Below are positions 1 through 9,109 of a stretch of DNA of 64,000 nt, piece after piece. Position 1 is the stretch's first letter, and each line of letters begins with the position of its first letter. A model generated the notes under the pieces. The model searched no databases. It was given only the letters and a program-made list of their open reading frames with translations, and was not told where the DNA came from. The stretch comes from Halomonas sp. (GTDB lineage: Bacteria; Pseudomonadota; Gammaproteobacteria; Pseudomonadales; Halomonadaceae), in contig NZ_JAJUFQ010000003.1 of NCBI RefSeq assembly GCF_029263665.1, positions 248,001 to 312,000 of the forward strand, given 5' to 3'. A program made the position numbers and the translations under genes.

Positions 1-56
1 TGCTCCACGAGCATGGGGGCGTTGCTTATTGGTGACGCATCAATGGGGCGCTGTCG

Positions 57-84
57 TTGAGTTTATGGGAATCAGCAGCATAAT
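57..84 (+). promoter_or_regulatory. candidate sigma70 promoter of the rhodanese gene
   Basis: TTGAGT (57-62) and CATAAT (79-84) are separated by 16 bp, about 35 bp before the rhodanese start. Both hexamers are only partial matches. The first 60-90 bases are open in two plus-strand frames and may be the tail of an upstream gene, but too little is visible to name it. Confidence 0.4.
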
Positions 85-119
85 AGATGCATGAATAACC
101 AGGCAAAGGGGTCAAGATT

Positions 120-1085
120 ATGCTGAGGTCACTGATATTGGCAGGTGCCCTGGTGGCCACCAGTCAGGCATATGCCGGCAATGTGGAACCTTTGGTCAGT
201 CCCGAGTGGCTGAATGATCACCTGGGCGATGAGGGGCTAGTGGTACTTGATGTTCGCTCAAGTGTGGATGATGGTGGTGACCGCTCTGATTATGAAGCGG
301 CCCATATCCCCGGCAGTATCTATTCCAACTACAGTGAAGATGGCTGGCGTGAAACCCGTGATGGCGTGGTCGGAATGCTGCCTCCCGTGTCGAGCTTGGA
401 GCGCCTCATCGGTGGCCTGGGGATTGGCAATGACGATACGGTCGTGATTGTACCTGCAGGTACTGGGCCTACCGACTTCGGTAGTGCTGCCCGGATCTAC
501 TGGACCTTCAAGGTTCTCAGTCACGATGAGGTGGCGATTCTTGATGGCGGTTTTGCCGGCTGGCAGGAGGCCGGCCTGGAAGTGGCCAGTGGGGAGGCGG
601 AATATCGTGATCCAGTACGCTTCGAAGGCAAGCTGGACGAGTCATTGATTGCCACTACCGACGATGTCGTGGCTGCCCGTGAAGCAGGAGAGCAATTGGT
701 GGATGCTCGTCCACAGGATTTCTTTGCCGGCCGGACCCAGGCTCCGGATGCCAAGGCGCCAGGTACCATCCCGGATGCACTCAATCTCCCTAATCAAGAT
801 TTTCTCTCCGGTGATGATGGTGCCTGGCATCTGAATACCGCGGAGGTTGAAGCGCGTATTCAGGCTGCAGGCCTGGATCCCAGCCAGCCGACCGTGTCCT
901 TCTGCAACACGGGACACTGGGCGTCTACTGACTGGTTCGTGCTGAGTGAAATTGCCGGTTTTGACAATGTCGCTCTCTATGATGGCTCCATGGTCGAATG
1001 GACTCAGGATGATAGCCGCCCCCTTGTCGTGGCCAAGAAAGGCCTGGGCAAGATATTGGACGCGCTTGGCGTTGGTAAAGAGTAA
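120..1085 (+). CDS. exported tandem-domain rhodanese (thiosulfate sulfurtransferase)
   Basis: 321 aa. Residues 1-19 form a signal peptide with a probable cleavage after AYA, so the enzyme should act in the periplasm. Two rhodanese modules follow. The first (about 25-155) is the inactive type without a catalytic cysteine; the second (about 175-305) carries the active-site loop FCNTGHWAS with Cys262. The family moves sulfane sulfur from thiosulfate or a persulfide to a thiol acceptor. The ATG has a good Shine-Dalgarno (AAAGGGG, 8 nt upstream). The YeeE/YedE permease starts about 20 bp downstream, so the pair probably handles thiosulfate or sulfane sulfur across the inner membrane. The natural donor and acceptor cannot be read from the sequence. 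Confidence 0.9.
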   Translation: MLRSLILAGALVATSQAYAGNVEPLVSPEWLNDHLGDEGLVVLDVRSSVDDGGDRSDYEAAHIPGSIYSNYSEDGWRETRDGVVGMLPPVSSLERLIGGLGIGNDDTVVIVPAGTGPTDFGSAARIYWTFKVLSHDEVAILDGGFAGWQEAGLEVASGEAEYRDPVRFEGKLDESLIATTDDVVAAREAGEQLVDARPQDFFAGRTQAPDAKAPGTIPDALNLPNQDFLSGDDGAWHLNTAEVEARIQAAGLDPSQPTVSFCNTGHWASTDWFVLSEIAGFDNVALYDGSMVEWTQDDSRPLVVAKKGLGKILDALGVGKE

Positions 1086-1105
1086 GCAAAAGGGCCTTGG
1101 ATCTC

Positions 1106-2314
1106 ATGACTCAGTCATCTTCTGTAATGACAACGGCGGAGCGCCCGGTAGTCGATACCTTTGTCGTGGGCGTGGCATTGGTGGGAATGCTGGTTCTGGG
1201 TGGGTTGATCTGGCTTGAAACCGCACCATTCCTCGTTGCTCTGTTCGCGGTAGGCATTGTGCTTGGCGTAGCTCTTTACCATGGCGCCTTTGGCTTCACC
1301 GCCGGCTGGCGCAATCTGGTGACCACCAAGCGTGGTGCTGGAATGCGTGCTCAGTTGATGTTGTTTGCCCTGGCTTCTCTGATCATGATTCCGCTGCTGG
1401 GTAGTGGTCACCCGGGCATGACCGGAGCTGTGGCTCCTATTGGAGTATCCCTTGTCGTAGGGTCCTTCATGTTTGGCATCGGTATGCAGCTCGGTGGTGG
1501 ATGTGGCTCCGGTACGCTCTTCACTGTAGGTGCGGGCAACATTCGCATGATGGTGACGCTGCTGTTTTTCATCATTGGTGCGGTGCTGGGTTCCATTCAT
1601 CTTCCCTGGTGGCTGGATTTGCCAGGCTTTGATCCGGTGAATCTCATCACACTCATGGGGGTTCCCGGTGCCATCGCTGTGCAATGGCTCGGTCTGGGAC
1701 TGGTGCTGTTGTGGGTCAATCGTGTCGAGCGGCGTGCTCATGGCAATGTCGAACATGGCGAGTTGCGCATGATGCCAGCGGAGGGTGGTGTATGGCGCAC
1801 TTTGCTGACGGGGCGCTGGCCTTTTGTCTGGGCGATTGTGGTGCTGGCGTTGGGCAATGCGGCAACACTGGCCATCGGTGGGGCGCCATGGGGGATCACC
1901 TTTGCCTTCAATCTGTGGGGGGCCAAGGTATTGCAGGCGCTGGGCGTGGACATGAGCCAGTTCGAGTTCTGGACCTGGGATTATCCCGCCATGGCGTTGT
2001 CGGATTCGGTGCTGGTCAACATCACTTCGGTGATGAATTTTGGCCTGTTGTTGGGGGCCATGTGGGCCGCTGGCATGGCCAACAAGTTCAATGCTGCCAG
2101 CAATCAGCCCTTGGTCGCTCGCCAGTTCATTGCGGCTATCGGTGGCGGCCTGCTGCTGGGCTACGGCGCGCGTCTGGGGTTCGGCTGCAATATCGGGGCT
2201 CTGTTCTCAGGGTTGGCATCGGGTAGCCTGCACGCGTGGATATGGTTCGCCTGTGCTTTTGCCGGTTCACTGATCGGCATTCGCCTGCGCCCATTTTTCC
2301 GCCTGGCCAATTGA
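1106..2314 (+). CDS. YeeE/YedE family thiosulfate-type permease
   Basis: About 402 aa, almost entirely hydrophobic, with roughly ten membrane helices. Two Sulf_transp signatures are visible: GGGCGSGTLFTVG in the first half and GFGCNIGALFSGLASG near the C-terminus. Each holds a conserved cysteine of the type that hands thiosulfate along the pore in TsuA. A TTG nine bases upstream (1097) is in frame, but the AAGGG Shine-Dalgarno would sit only 2 nt from it, so I chose the ATG at 1106. It lies directly behind the exported rhodanese and before a small cysteine-rich peptide. The substrate (thiosulfate or another sulfur species) is inferred from the family and the neighbours. Confidence 0.88.
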   Translation: MTQSSSVMTTAERPVVDTFVVGVALVGMLVLGGLIWLETAPFLVALFAVGIVLGVALYHGAFGFTAGWRNLVTTKRGAGMRAQLMLFALASLIMIPLLGSGHPGMTGAVAPIGVSLVVGSFMFGIGMQLGGGCGSGTLFTVGAGNIRMMVTLLFFIIGAVLGSIHLPWWLDLPGFDPVNLITLMGVPGAIAVQWLGLGLVLLWVNRVERRAHGNVEHGELRMMPAEGGVWRTLLTGRWPFVWAIVVLALGNAATLAIGGAPWGITFAFNLWGAKVLQALGVDMSQFEFWTWDYPAMALSDSVLVNITSVMNFGLLLGAMWAAGMANKFNAASNQPLVARQFIAAIGGGLLLGYGARLGFGCNIGALFSGLASGSLHAWIWFACAFAGSLIGIRLRPFFRLAN

Positions 2315-2332
2315 TGACGGTGAGGAAGCCCC

Positions 2333-2524
2333 ATGAAAGGCATGTATAAACGTCACCGAGTGCTCGGCATCCTGCTGGCAGCTCTGGTGCTGATCATGAT
2401 GGATCACCTGCACAGTCCGACCTTTGCTTTCAATATGGGGGATGGGCATGCCAAGGCGTCCTTGAACCAGCGTGACGCTTCGGCCTGTGCACCTTGTGGA
2501 GCGCCGTGCCCCTCAAGGCGATGA
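2333..2524 (+). CDS. small cysteine-rich membrane-anchored peptide, function unknown
   Basis: 63 aa that I do not recognise. It has a short basic start, one hydrophobic segment (about residues 10-22, signal anchor or signal peptide) and a C-terminus with three cysteines in the pattern CAPCGAPC. GGTGAGGA lies 6-8 nt before the ATG and the gene begins 18 bp after the permease stop, so it is probably the third gene of the sulfur unit. The cysteines would face the periplasm, which suits a metal site, disulfide or persulfide carrier; that role is a guess. The short length leaves some doubt that it is translated. Confidence 0.5.
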   Translation: MKGMYKRHRVLGILLAALVLIMMDHLHSPTFAFNMGDGHAKASLNQRDASACAPCGAPCPSRR

Positions 2525-2604
2525 CGGATGCCAGATAAATATGGTGCAGAGCCCAGTGATACCTCAGGGCAGGTGCATGTTGAATCGATCAAGTACGAAT
2601 CAGG

Positions 2605-2623
2605 CGCCACCGAAACGGTGGCG
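2605..2623. terminator. perfect 8-bp hairpin between convergent units
   Basis: CGCCACCG and CGGTGGCG pair around an AAA loop. It lies downstream of the small plus-strand peptide and of the minus-strand gene at 2646, so it could end both transcripts, but neither side has a strong T run. The rest of 2525-2645 holds nothing I recognise. Confidence 0.4.
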
Positions 2624-2645
2624 TCTGACGTATGCGTGCTGACGA

Positions 2646-2945
2646 TCAATGGTCGTTGTCTGGAGTCCTGGAAGGTTGTGCGATCTTGGGGCCCAAGGGG
2701 CCTAGCCATAGCCAGACTTGCAGTACCACCAGAATGGGCAAGAGCCAGACAGGAGCATCGAAAGTCCATACCAGCACTCGGTGAATCATGAAGGCCGTGA
2801 TGCCGCCCAGCAGGCCAAGGATCGGAAACATCAGTGGGCGCTGGCTTCCTGGACGGCCTGTAAGACGAAACAGGGAGCCCGTGAAAGCGCCGAAGCTGGC
2901 TGCCATGGCGAGAGGAATCAGGAGTTCGTGTGCCGCGTCCTGCAT
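2646..2945 (-). CDS. small integral membrane protein, unknown function
   Basis: 99 aa with three likely membrane helices (around residues 5-22, 38-55 and 60-80) and a polar C-terminal tail. No catalytic motif is visible and I do not recognise the family. The reading frame runs further upstream, but that part is arginine- and serine-rich and unlike coding sequence, so I start at the ATG that begins MQDAAHE; its Shine-Dalgarno is weak. It lies downstream of nth on the same strand with a 100-bp gap, so co-transcription is possible but not evident. Confidence 0.55.
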   Translation of the reverse strand: MQDAAHELLIPLAMAASFGAFTGSLFRLTGRPGSQRPLMFPILGLLGGITAFMIHRVLVWTFDAPVWLLPILVVLQVWLWLGPLGPKIAQPSRTPDNDH

Positions 2946-3045
2946 CGCTAAATGCTCATGTCGAGAGAATGCCTTTAGCCTAACGGCTTGGCAGGACAAG
3001 GGCGTTACCACTTTGGCATGACAACCATGGCATGAGTGGCAGCAT

Positions 3046-3681
3046 CTAGAGCTCGGTCTTGTCCTTGAACTCGCACAGATCCTCAATGACGCAACTCCCG
3101 CAACGGGGCTTGCGAGCCACGCAGGTGTAGCGGCCATGCAGAATCAGCCAGTGGTGAGCGTCCTTTTTGAATTCCTTGGGAACGTGACGCAGCAACTTTT
3201 GCTCCACTTCCACAACGTCCTTGCCCTTGGCAATGCCGGTACGGTTGGATACACGAAAGATATGTGTGTCGACGGCGATGGTAGGCTGGCCGAATGCAGT
3301 GTTGAGCACCACGTTGGCTGTCTTGCGTCCGACTCCTGGCAAGGCTTCCAGGGCAGTGCGTGTCTGGGGAACCTCGCCATTGTGGCGTTCCAGTAGAAGA
3401 TGACAGGTCTTCATGAGGTTTTCGGCCTTGGTATTGAACAGGCCAATGGTCTTGATGTGCTCTTTGAGACCACCGATACCCAGGTCGATGATTCCTTGTG
3501 GCGTATTGGCTACCGGGAACAGGCGGGCAGTTGCCTTGTTGACGCCCACATCAGTGGCCTGGGCGGATAACAGCACCGCCGCCAGTAACTCGAAGGGCGT
3601 GGACCAGTTCAGTTCGGTAGTGGGCTCGGGGTTATGTTCGCGTAGGCGCGTGAAGATTTCGAGACGTATCTGGGCATTCAT
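3046..3681 (-). CDS. nth: endonuclease III
   Basis: 211 aa, the normal length. This base-excision repair DNA glycosylase/AP lyase removes oxidised pyrimidines. The helix-hairpin-helix reads ALPGVGRKTANVVL, followed by the conserved VDTHIFRV segment with the catalytic aspartate; the catalytic lysine lies in the HHH region. The C-terminus has the four-cysteine iron-sulfur cluster loop (C-x6-C-x2-C-x5-C). The open frame continues 30 codons upstream, but the ATG at 3681 gives the canonical MNAQIRLEIFTRLREHNP start. It follows rnfB by about 140 bp, the usual gammaproteobacterial rnf-nth neighbourhood. Confidence 0.95.
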   Translation of the reverse strand: MNAQIRLEIFTRLREHNPEPTTELNWSTPFELLAAVLLSAQATDVGVNKATARLFPVANTPQGIIDLGIGGLKEHIKTIGLFNTKAENLMKTCHLLLERHNGEVPQTRTALEALPGVGRKTANVVLNTAFGQPTIAVDTHIFRVSNRTGIAKGKDVVEVEQKLLRHVPKEFKKDAHHWLILHGRYTCVARKPRCGSCVIEDLCEFKDKTEL

Positions 3682-3824
3682 GAGTGAGCCGGTATCAGAA
3701 GTAAGGACAAGGGGTGCGTCGTCCCGGTGTCTGAGGTGCTGCCGGGACGCTACAAGGCCCTGTAGCGTCATCAGTGCCGATTATATCATTACCGCCTCGG
3801 TGGGCTCGTATGGCCAGATGGGCA

Positions 3825-4826
3825 TCAGGACGATTGGGCGGCACGGGCATCGGCAAGTATCTGTTTGGCCTGTTCGAGCTGCTGTTGCGCATTGGCGATG
3901 ACCACCGGGTCGTCCTGCCGCTCAGCGTGGGCAAGTTGCTGCTGGGCCCGACGCAGTGACTGTTCCGCCGCACTGACAGCAAAACGGCGCTGACGCTCGC
4001 CTGGATCGGGCCGTGTTGCGTTGGTATTGCTCAACTGCTGATCGATATCGGCGAGGCGTGCGCGCAACTCGGTTGCGCGCCGCTCCAGTTCGGCGCCTTG
4101 AGCATCCGTAAGCCCATCCTGCTGCTGCTGTCGGGTCACGCGTTTGAGATTGGCGAGCAAGCTGACGCGCTTGGTACGCAGGCTGCTAGGTGGCACACTC
4201 GATACATGCGCTGGTTGAACAGTGCTCTGATCTGTGCGCGCATGTGCATCTTTGTCCATGCCCTGGCGGGTATTTCGACTTGCCAGGCGTCTGGCGCGAC
4301 GTTGACGGCGTTCTTCTGTCTGGCGGACCAGTCGCTCATTGCGCGCCAGGAAGCGCTGACGGGCAGTGCTCGCGCGCTGGGCGAGATACGCCTGGCGCTC
4401 GGCATCGTCGTTGGCCGCTTGCCAGCCGGGGTGTGGCAACAGGTCGATACAGTCAACCGGGCAAGGCGCGATACACAGTTCACAGCCAGTGCACTCGTTA
4501 GTGATGACCGTATGCATATGCTTGGCTGCCCCGAGAATGGCATCGACAGGGCAGGCCTGAATGCACTTGGTACAACCAATACATTCGTCTTCACGTATCC
4601 ACGCTGTCAGCGGTGACTGAGCGGGTTGTTCGAGTGGCAGGATGGCGCGGTTGGTGAGTTCGGCAAGCCGCACGATGGTGGTTTCTCCACCGGGCGGGCA
4701 GCGATTGATGGGGTCTCCGGCAGCGATGGCTTCGGCGTAGGGGCGGCAGCCAGCATGTCCACACTTGCCGCATTGGGTTTGCGGCAAGGTGGCATCGATG
4801 GTCTCGATCAGGGCGTGCTGATTCAT
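3825..4826 (-). CDS. rnfB: RnfB/RsxB-like ferredoxin without its membrane anchor
   Basis: 333 aa. Residues 1-45 hold the Fe-S domain with the [21 protein letters not shown] signature. Two 4Fe-4S ferredoxin motifs follow near 85-130 ([12 protein letters not shown] and [12 protein letters not shown]). The remaining roughly 190 residues are a charged, alanine- and glutamine-rich, probably coiled-coil extension. RnfB normally starts with a membrane helix before the CGKCG motif; here the ATG sits right at the Fe-S domain, so the protein should be soluble or peripheral. The other Rnf subunits are absent on both sides: metG ends 10 bp upstream and nth follows. It is probably an electron-transfer protein with a role outside the full Rnf pump; its partner is unknown. 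Confidence 0.85.
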   Translation of the reverse strand: MNQHALIETIDATLPQTQCGKCGHAGCRPYAEAIAAGDPINRCPPGGETTIVRLAELTNRAILPLEQPAQSPLTAWIREDECIGCTKCIQACPVDAILGAAKHMHTVITNECTGCELCIAPCPVDCIDLLPHPGWQAANDDAERQAYLAQRASTARQRFLARNERLVRQTEERRQRRARRLASRNTRQGMDKDAHARTDQSTVQPAHVSSVPPSSLRTKRVSLLANLKRVTRQQQQDGLTDAQGAELERRATELRARLADIDQQLSNTNATRPDPGERQRRFAVSAAEQSLRRAQQQLAHAERQDDPVVIANAQQQLEQAKQILADARAAQSS

Positions 4827-4836
4827 CACGGTTGGC

Positions 4837-6879
4837 TTAGCTGACGCGCTGGCCCGGCTTGGCGCCGCTATGGGGTTCCAGTAGATAGATACCATCATTG
4901 TCGCCAGCAGCCAGGACCATGCCTTCTGACATGCCGAAGCGCATCTTGCGCGGTGCCAGGTTGGCAACCATCACGGTCAGCTTGCCTTCCAGTGCTTCAG
5001 GAGCATAGGCCCGGCGGATGCCGGCAAACACCTGGCGAGTTTCACCGCCAAGGTCCAGCGTCAGCTTGAGCAGCTTGTCGGCACCTTCCACATACTCTGC
5101 CTTTGCAATGCGTGCAATGCGCAGGTCGACCTTGGCAAAGTCGTCAAAGGTGATCTGTTCGGCAATGGGTTCATCTGCCAAGGGGCCCTTGGGTGCCTCC
5201 TTGAGCTTCTGTTCTTCCACCAGGTCCTCCTTCGATGCTTCGATCATGGCATTGATACGATCCGTCTCGACGCGGGTCATCAGTGGCTTGAACTTGGCGA
5301 TCTCATGGTCGAGCAGCCATTGTTCGCGACTGCTCCAGTCCAGAGAGTCAAGCTTCAGGAAGCTGGCCGTCTGTTCGGCCATGGCCGGAACCACGGGGGC
5401 CAGATAGACCATCAACTGGCGGAACAGGTTGATGCCCATGGAGCAGATGTCCAGCACTTCTTGTTCGCGACCATCTTCCTTGGCCAGGGCCCAGGGAGCC
5501 TTGTCGGCAATATAGGTATTGGCCTCGTCGGCCAGTTCCATGATCAAGCGCATGGCGCGGGCGAATTCCCTGTCTTCATAGTAGCTCGCGATTTCCTCGC
5601 CGGCCGCAATGAAGCGTTCGCGCATCTGCGGTTCGGTGCACTGAGCGGAAAGACGGCCACCGCCGAGCTTCTTGACGAAGCCGGCGCAGCGGCTGGCGAT
5701 ATTGACGACCTTTCCTACCAGGTCGGAATTGACGCGTTGGGCGAAGTCCTCGAGGTTGAGGTCAAGATCATCCACGCGGCTGCCAAGCTTGGCTGCGAAG
5801 TAATAACGCAGGTACTCCGGATTGAGGTGTTCAGCGTAGGTTTCTGCCTTGATGAAGGTGCCGCGGGACTTGGACATCTTGGCGCCGTTGACGGTCACGA
5901 AACCATGGCAGTTCACGGCGCTGGGAGTGCGCATGTCGGCACCATGCAGCATGGCCGGCCAGAACAGGGCATGGAAATAGACGATATCCTTGCCGATGAA
6001 GTGGTAGACCTCGGCATCAGAGTCCTTGCGCCAATAGCTGTCGAAATCTAGACCCTCTCGTTCGCACAGGTTCTTGAAGCTGGCCAGATAGCCGATGGGG
6101 GCGTCCAGCCAGACATAAAAGTACTTGCCTGGAGCATCGGGAATCTCGAAGCCGAAGTAAGGGGCATCACGGGAAATATCCCATTCATTGAAACCGGACT
6201 CGAACCACTCCATCAGCTTGTTGCGAATCTGGGGCTGCACGTGTCCATCATCGATCCAGGATTTCAGGAAGTCAGCGAAGTCCGGCAACTTGAAGAAATA
6301 ATGGGTGGAACTGCGGACCTCAGGCGTAGCTCCGGAAATGGCGGATACCGGGTCAATAAGATCCGCTGGCGTGTAGGTGGCACCACAGGCTTCACAGTTA
6401 TCGCCGTATTGATCTGCGGTATGACATTTTGGGCAGGTGCCTTTGATAAAACGATCAGCCAGAAACAATCCCTTGACCGGATCGTACATCTGCTCGATGT
6501 CACGGGTGGCAATATGCCCCTTGTCGCGCAGGCGCTTGTAGATTAATTCACTGAAGTAGCGATTTTCCTCGGAATGGGTCGAATGGTAGTTGTCGAACGC
6601 CACGCCAAAACGGGAAAAATCGCGTTGATGTTCCTGCGATACGCGGTTGATCAGTTCTTCGGGGGTAATGCCTTCCTGTTCGGCCCGCAGCATGATGGCA
6701 GTACCATGGGCGTCGTCAGCACACACATAATGGCACTGGTGGCCGCGGCTCTTCTGGAAGCGCACCCAGATGTCGGTCTGGATGTATTCCAGCAGATGAC
6801 CCAGGTGGATGGCACCGTTGGCGTAGGGCAGGGCACTGGTGACCAGGATCTTGCGCGAGGCAGGTGTGGCGTTGGACAT
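4837..6879 (-). CDS. metG: methionyl-tRNA synthetase
   Basis: 680 aa, a class I synthetase that charges tRNA-Met. HLGH lies at residues 25-28. The zinc knuckle is [18 protein letters not shown], the KMSKS loop reads GAKMSKSRG, and the C-terminus carries the EMAP/Trbp-type tRNA-binding domain ([14 protein letters not shown] onward) that dimerises the enzyme. Length and domain order are those of the long E. coli-type form. It lies 91 bp downstream of thiI, behind a hairpin, and 10 bp before rnfB, so metG and rnfB are probably co-transcribed. Confidence 0.97.
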   Translation of the reverse strand: MSNATPASRKILVTSALPYANGAIHLGHLLEYIQTDIWVRFQKSRGHQCHYVCADDAHGTAIMLRAEQEGITPEELINRVSQEHQRDFSRFGVAFDNYHSTHSEENRYFSELIYKRLRDKGHIATRDIEQMYDPVKGLFLADRFIKGTCPKCHTADQYGDNCEACGATYTPADLIDPVSAISGATPEVRSSTHYFFKLPDFADFLKSWIDDGHVQPQIRNKLMEWFESGFNEWDISRDAPYFGFEIPDAPGKYFYVWLDAPIGYLASFKNLCEREGLDFDSYWRKDSDAEVYHFIGKDIVYFHALFWPAMLHGADMRTPSAVNCHGFVTVNGAKMSKSRGTFIKAETYAEHLNPEYLRYYFAAKLGSRVDDLDLNLEDFAQRVNSDLVGKVVNIASRCAGFVKKLGGGRLSAQCTEPQMRERFIAAGEEIASYYEDREFARAMRLIMELADEANTYIADKAPWALAKEDGREQEVLDICSMGINLFRQLMVYLAPVVPAMAEQTASFLKLDSLDWSSREQWLLDHEIAKFKPLMTRVETDRINAMIEASKEDLVEEQKLKEAPKGPLADEPIAEQITFDDFAKVDLRIARIAKAEYVEGADKLLKLTLDLGGETRQVFAGIRRAYAPEALEGKLTVMVANLAPRKMRFGMSEGMVLAAGDNDGIYLLEPHSGAKPGQRVS

Positions 6880-6922
6880 GGCAGTACAAATATCCCGTTA
6901 AAAATAGGCGACGATTGTAGCT

Positions 6923-6953
6923 AGGATCCAGCTTCAGGGAAACGCTGGATCCT
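6923..6953 (-). terminator. 10-bp hairpin between thiI and metG
   Basis: AGGATCCAGC and GCTGGATCCT form a perfect stem with an 11-nt loop just after the thiI stop. There is no immediate T run, so termination may be partial. A TACAAT further along the minus strand could be the -10 of a metG promoter. Confidence 0.5.
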
Positions 6954-6970
6954 CCGTATCGGTGATGACC

Positions 6971-8464
6971 TCAGGCCTGGTTCGGCTTGCTGCTCAGCAC
7001 GGCAACATGGTCGAAGCCCTGGCTCTTGAGATGTAGTGCCTGCAGGCGGCTCATGATGCCCTGATCGCAGTACAGGACATAAGAGCCTTGCGGATCAAGC
7101 TGGCTACCTTGCGAGGCAAGCTCGTAGAAGGGGATATGCCGTATATCCCAGTCATCGAGTTGCAGCGGATTGGTTTCTGCCTGATCCGGGGCACGGATAT
7201 CAATGACTTGAGGTCTTGGTTCGCTCAGTTCATGCAGTTTGGCAAAGCTGATGGTGTCGATCTCAGTGGAGCCCTGTGCGTCATCTGGTTCCATAGGGGC
7301 GTCAACGGCACAACGATGCAGATTGGCAATGGCCCTGTCGAGTAGATCCTCTGGCAAGGCGGCTTCTGCGGCTTCCACTAGTGGCCAGGGCGCTTTGACG
7401 TGAGGTTTGCGTGAAATGACGGCGCAATATTCAGGCATTACCTCGGATAGCTCAGCTGTTTCAATGTGTCTTGCGATATCGATGATGTCCTGCTTGTCAT
7501 CCGTCAGCAAGGGACGCAGGATCGGCAAGCGACAGGCCCCATCGATCAGGCTCAGGTTGGCCAGCGTCTGGCTTGATACCTGGCCGATGGCTTCACCCGT
7601 GACCAGCACGGGCAGGCGGGCGCGTATGGCAACCCTTTCGGCTGCACGCATCATCAAGCGTTTCAGCACGACACCCATCAGGCCGTCGGGAACATCACGG
7701 CGAATGGTATCGATGACGTCTTCGAAAGGCACTGTGGTGAAGGTGATATTGTGAGAAGCGCCATGCAGTTGCCATAACCGCAGGGTAATGGCTCTTACTG
7801 CGCGCTCCTGATCTTCTCCGGCGAAGCGGAACAGCAGAAAGTGGCATTTGATGCCGCGTCGCATCATTTTCCACGCTGCTACAGGTGAGTCAAAGCCACC
7901 GGACATCAGTACCAGAGCCTGGCCTTGAGTGCCAATGGGGAAGCCTCCGGCTCCAGGCCAGCTTGTGTCTTCCTGCATGACGATTTGCTGGTCGATGCGC
8001 AGGCGGACATCGACTTGTGCTGCGGTCAGGCTGACACGGGCATCATTGGCGCGTTCAAGGAGAACGGCTCCCAGGCGGCGTTCCAGGTCGACCGAACGAA
8101 AGTCATGCTGGCCGCTGCGCTTGACGCTCACCCGAAAGCTGTTGCCGGAGATGCGTGGCGCCCATTCATCTGCCACCTCTTCAATCAAAGCGTTCAGATC
8201 GCCAAACTCCGACATTCTTACCCGGGAGATACGGTGGATTCCCGGTATGCGGGTCATGGACTTTTCCAGAATCTCGCGTAGGCCGGCAGAGAGTGTCTGG
8301 GGCAGGCGCACGATCAACTGATCCCATTGATTCAATACGACAGCCTGAGGCTCTGAACGACGCAGTGTATTGCGGACATTTCGGGCCAGGCACTTTGTCA
8401 GGTGACGGCGTACCGAGCGGGACTTGATGGTGATGTCAGGAGCAAGTGTGAGGTGATAGTCCAT
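6971..8464 (-). CDS. thiI: tRNA 4-thiouridine synthase ThiI, with rhodanese domain
   Basis: 497 aa. Order: N-terminal ferredoxin-like region, THUMP RNA-binding domain (about 60-165), PP-loop ATPase with SGGFDS at 188-193, the MPEYCAVISRKP segment with the disulfide-partner cysteine, and a C-terminal rhodanese domain with catalytic Cys466 (LYCDQG). It adenylates tRNA uridine 8 and inserts sulfur received from IscS; the long enterobacterial form with a rhodanese domain also serves thiazole synthesis. The ATG at 8464 gives the expected N-terminus. It is probably transcribed on its own; upstream 8465-8666 contains no gene I can support. Confidence 0.96.
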   Translation of the reverse strand: MDYHLTLAPDITIKSRSVRRHLTKCLARNVRNTLRRSEPQAVVLNQWDQLIVRLPQTLSAGLREILEKSMTRIPGIHRISRVRMSEFGDLNALIEEVADEWAPRISGNSFRVSVKRSGQHDFRSVDLERRLGAVLLERANDARVSLTAAQVDVRLRIDQQIVMQEDTSWPGAGGFPIGTQGQALVLMSGGFDSPVAAWKMMRRGIKCHFLLFRFAGEDQERAVRAITLRLWQLHGASHNITFTTVPFEDVIDTIRRDVPDGLMGVVLKRLMMRAAERVAIRARLPVLVTGEAIGQVSSQTLANLSLIDGACRLPILRPLLTDDKQDIIDIARHIETAELSEVMPEYCAVISRKPHVKAPWPLVEAAEAALPEDLLDRAIANLHRCAVDAPMEPDDAQGSTEIDTISFAKLHELSEPRPQVIDIRAPDQAETNPLQLDDWDIRHIPFYELASQGSQLDPQGSYVLYCDQGIMSRLQALHLKSQGFDHVAVLSSKPNQA

Positions 8465-8666
8465 GAGGAAACTTCAGATAGGAAAATGCAAGTCCGGCAG
8501 CGGAATGATGAGTAAAGTAAAAGAAGCCAGGGCGAGTGATGGATGGCAACATGTGCGCCGCGACCGACAGGCCACGGCATGGCTCTCTATGATGTGCTGG
8601 CCTGGTATGTTGGTTCTGGATGCGCTGCTCTGATAAACCGGGAAGTCAGTTGTTTCGGGTGGGCTG

Positions 8667-8948
8667 TCAGTAAAGAGCCTGTTCTTCCTGTATGACTTCT
8701 TTCAACAGCTCCAGAAACAGTCTATCGGCTTCTGAATGATCCTCGGGGTTTTCGGGGATATGAATGCTGGTGGTGTCGGATATTTCATTGGCGATGGCGG
8801 CCATGACGTCACCCTCAGCATTTTCGGACAGGTGCCGGCGGGCGATTTCCAGTGAAGCTTCGAGAATCTTGGGGTCCTGGAGCAGTTTTCTGATAAACCC
8901 TTTTAGCTCATTGATGATCCGGGTTTTTTGAATCTCGGAAGATGCCAT
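8667..8948 (-). CDS. small acidic conserved-type protein, function unknown
   Basis: 93 aa, highly acidic and mostly helical, with no cysteine, signal peptide or membrane segment. The start at 8948 is chosen because AGGAA lies 7-8 nt upstream; the longer frame reads unlikely residues. I do not recognise the family. It sits on the same strand between mtnN and thiI, after a strong hairpin, with about 160 bp before it and 200 bp after it, so it looks like a single-gene unit. Confidence 0.6.
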   Translation of the reverse strand: MASSEIQKTRIINELKGFIRKLLQDPKILEASLEIARRHLSENAEGDVMAAIANEISDTTSIHIPENPEDHSEADRLFLELLKEVIQEEQALY

Positions 8949-9054
8949 TGGCGCGTTCCTCATGGGCAAGCTAAGCAATGTGCCACCAAAATACCACGTT
9001 TGGTGGGTGTGCGGGACAGTGACACCGCGGCGAAGCCGCCGGGCTGGCCATTTC

Positions 9055-9090
9055 ATGATAGCGTCCAGGGGGATGGCAGGACGCTATCAT
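9055..9090 (-). terminator. perfect 12-bp hairpin after mtnN
   Basis: ATGATAGCGTCC pairs with GGACGCTATCAT around a 12-nt loop, about 20 bp beyond the mtnN stop. The stem is strong but has no T run, so it may act as an mRNA 3' end stabiliser or weak terminator. A smaller GCGGC-GAA-GCCGC hairpin lies near 9028-9040. Confidence 0.5.
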
Positions 9091-9109
9091 ATTTCGAGTC
9101 TGGATCTGC

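Noticed and set aside
2528..2791. 87-codon plus-strand frame after the small sulfur-unit peptide
   Set aside because: It runs through a hairpin and antisense to the membrane-protein gene at 2646, with no ribosome site or recognisable features.
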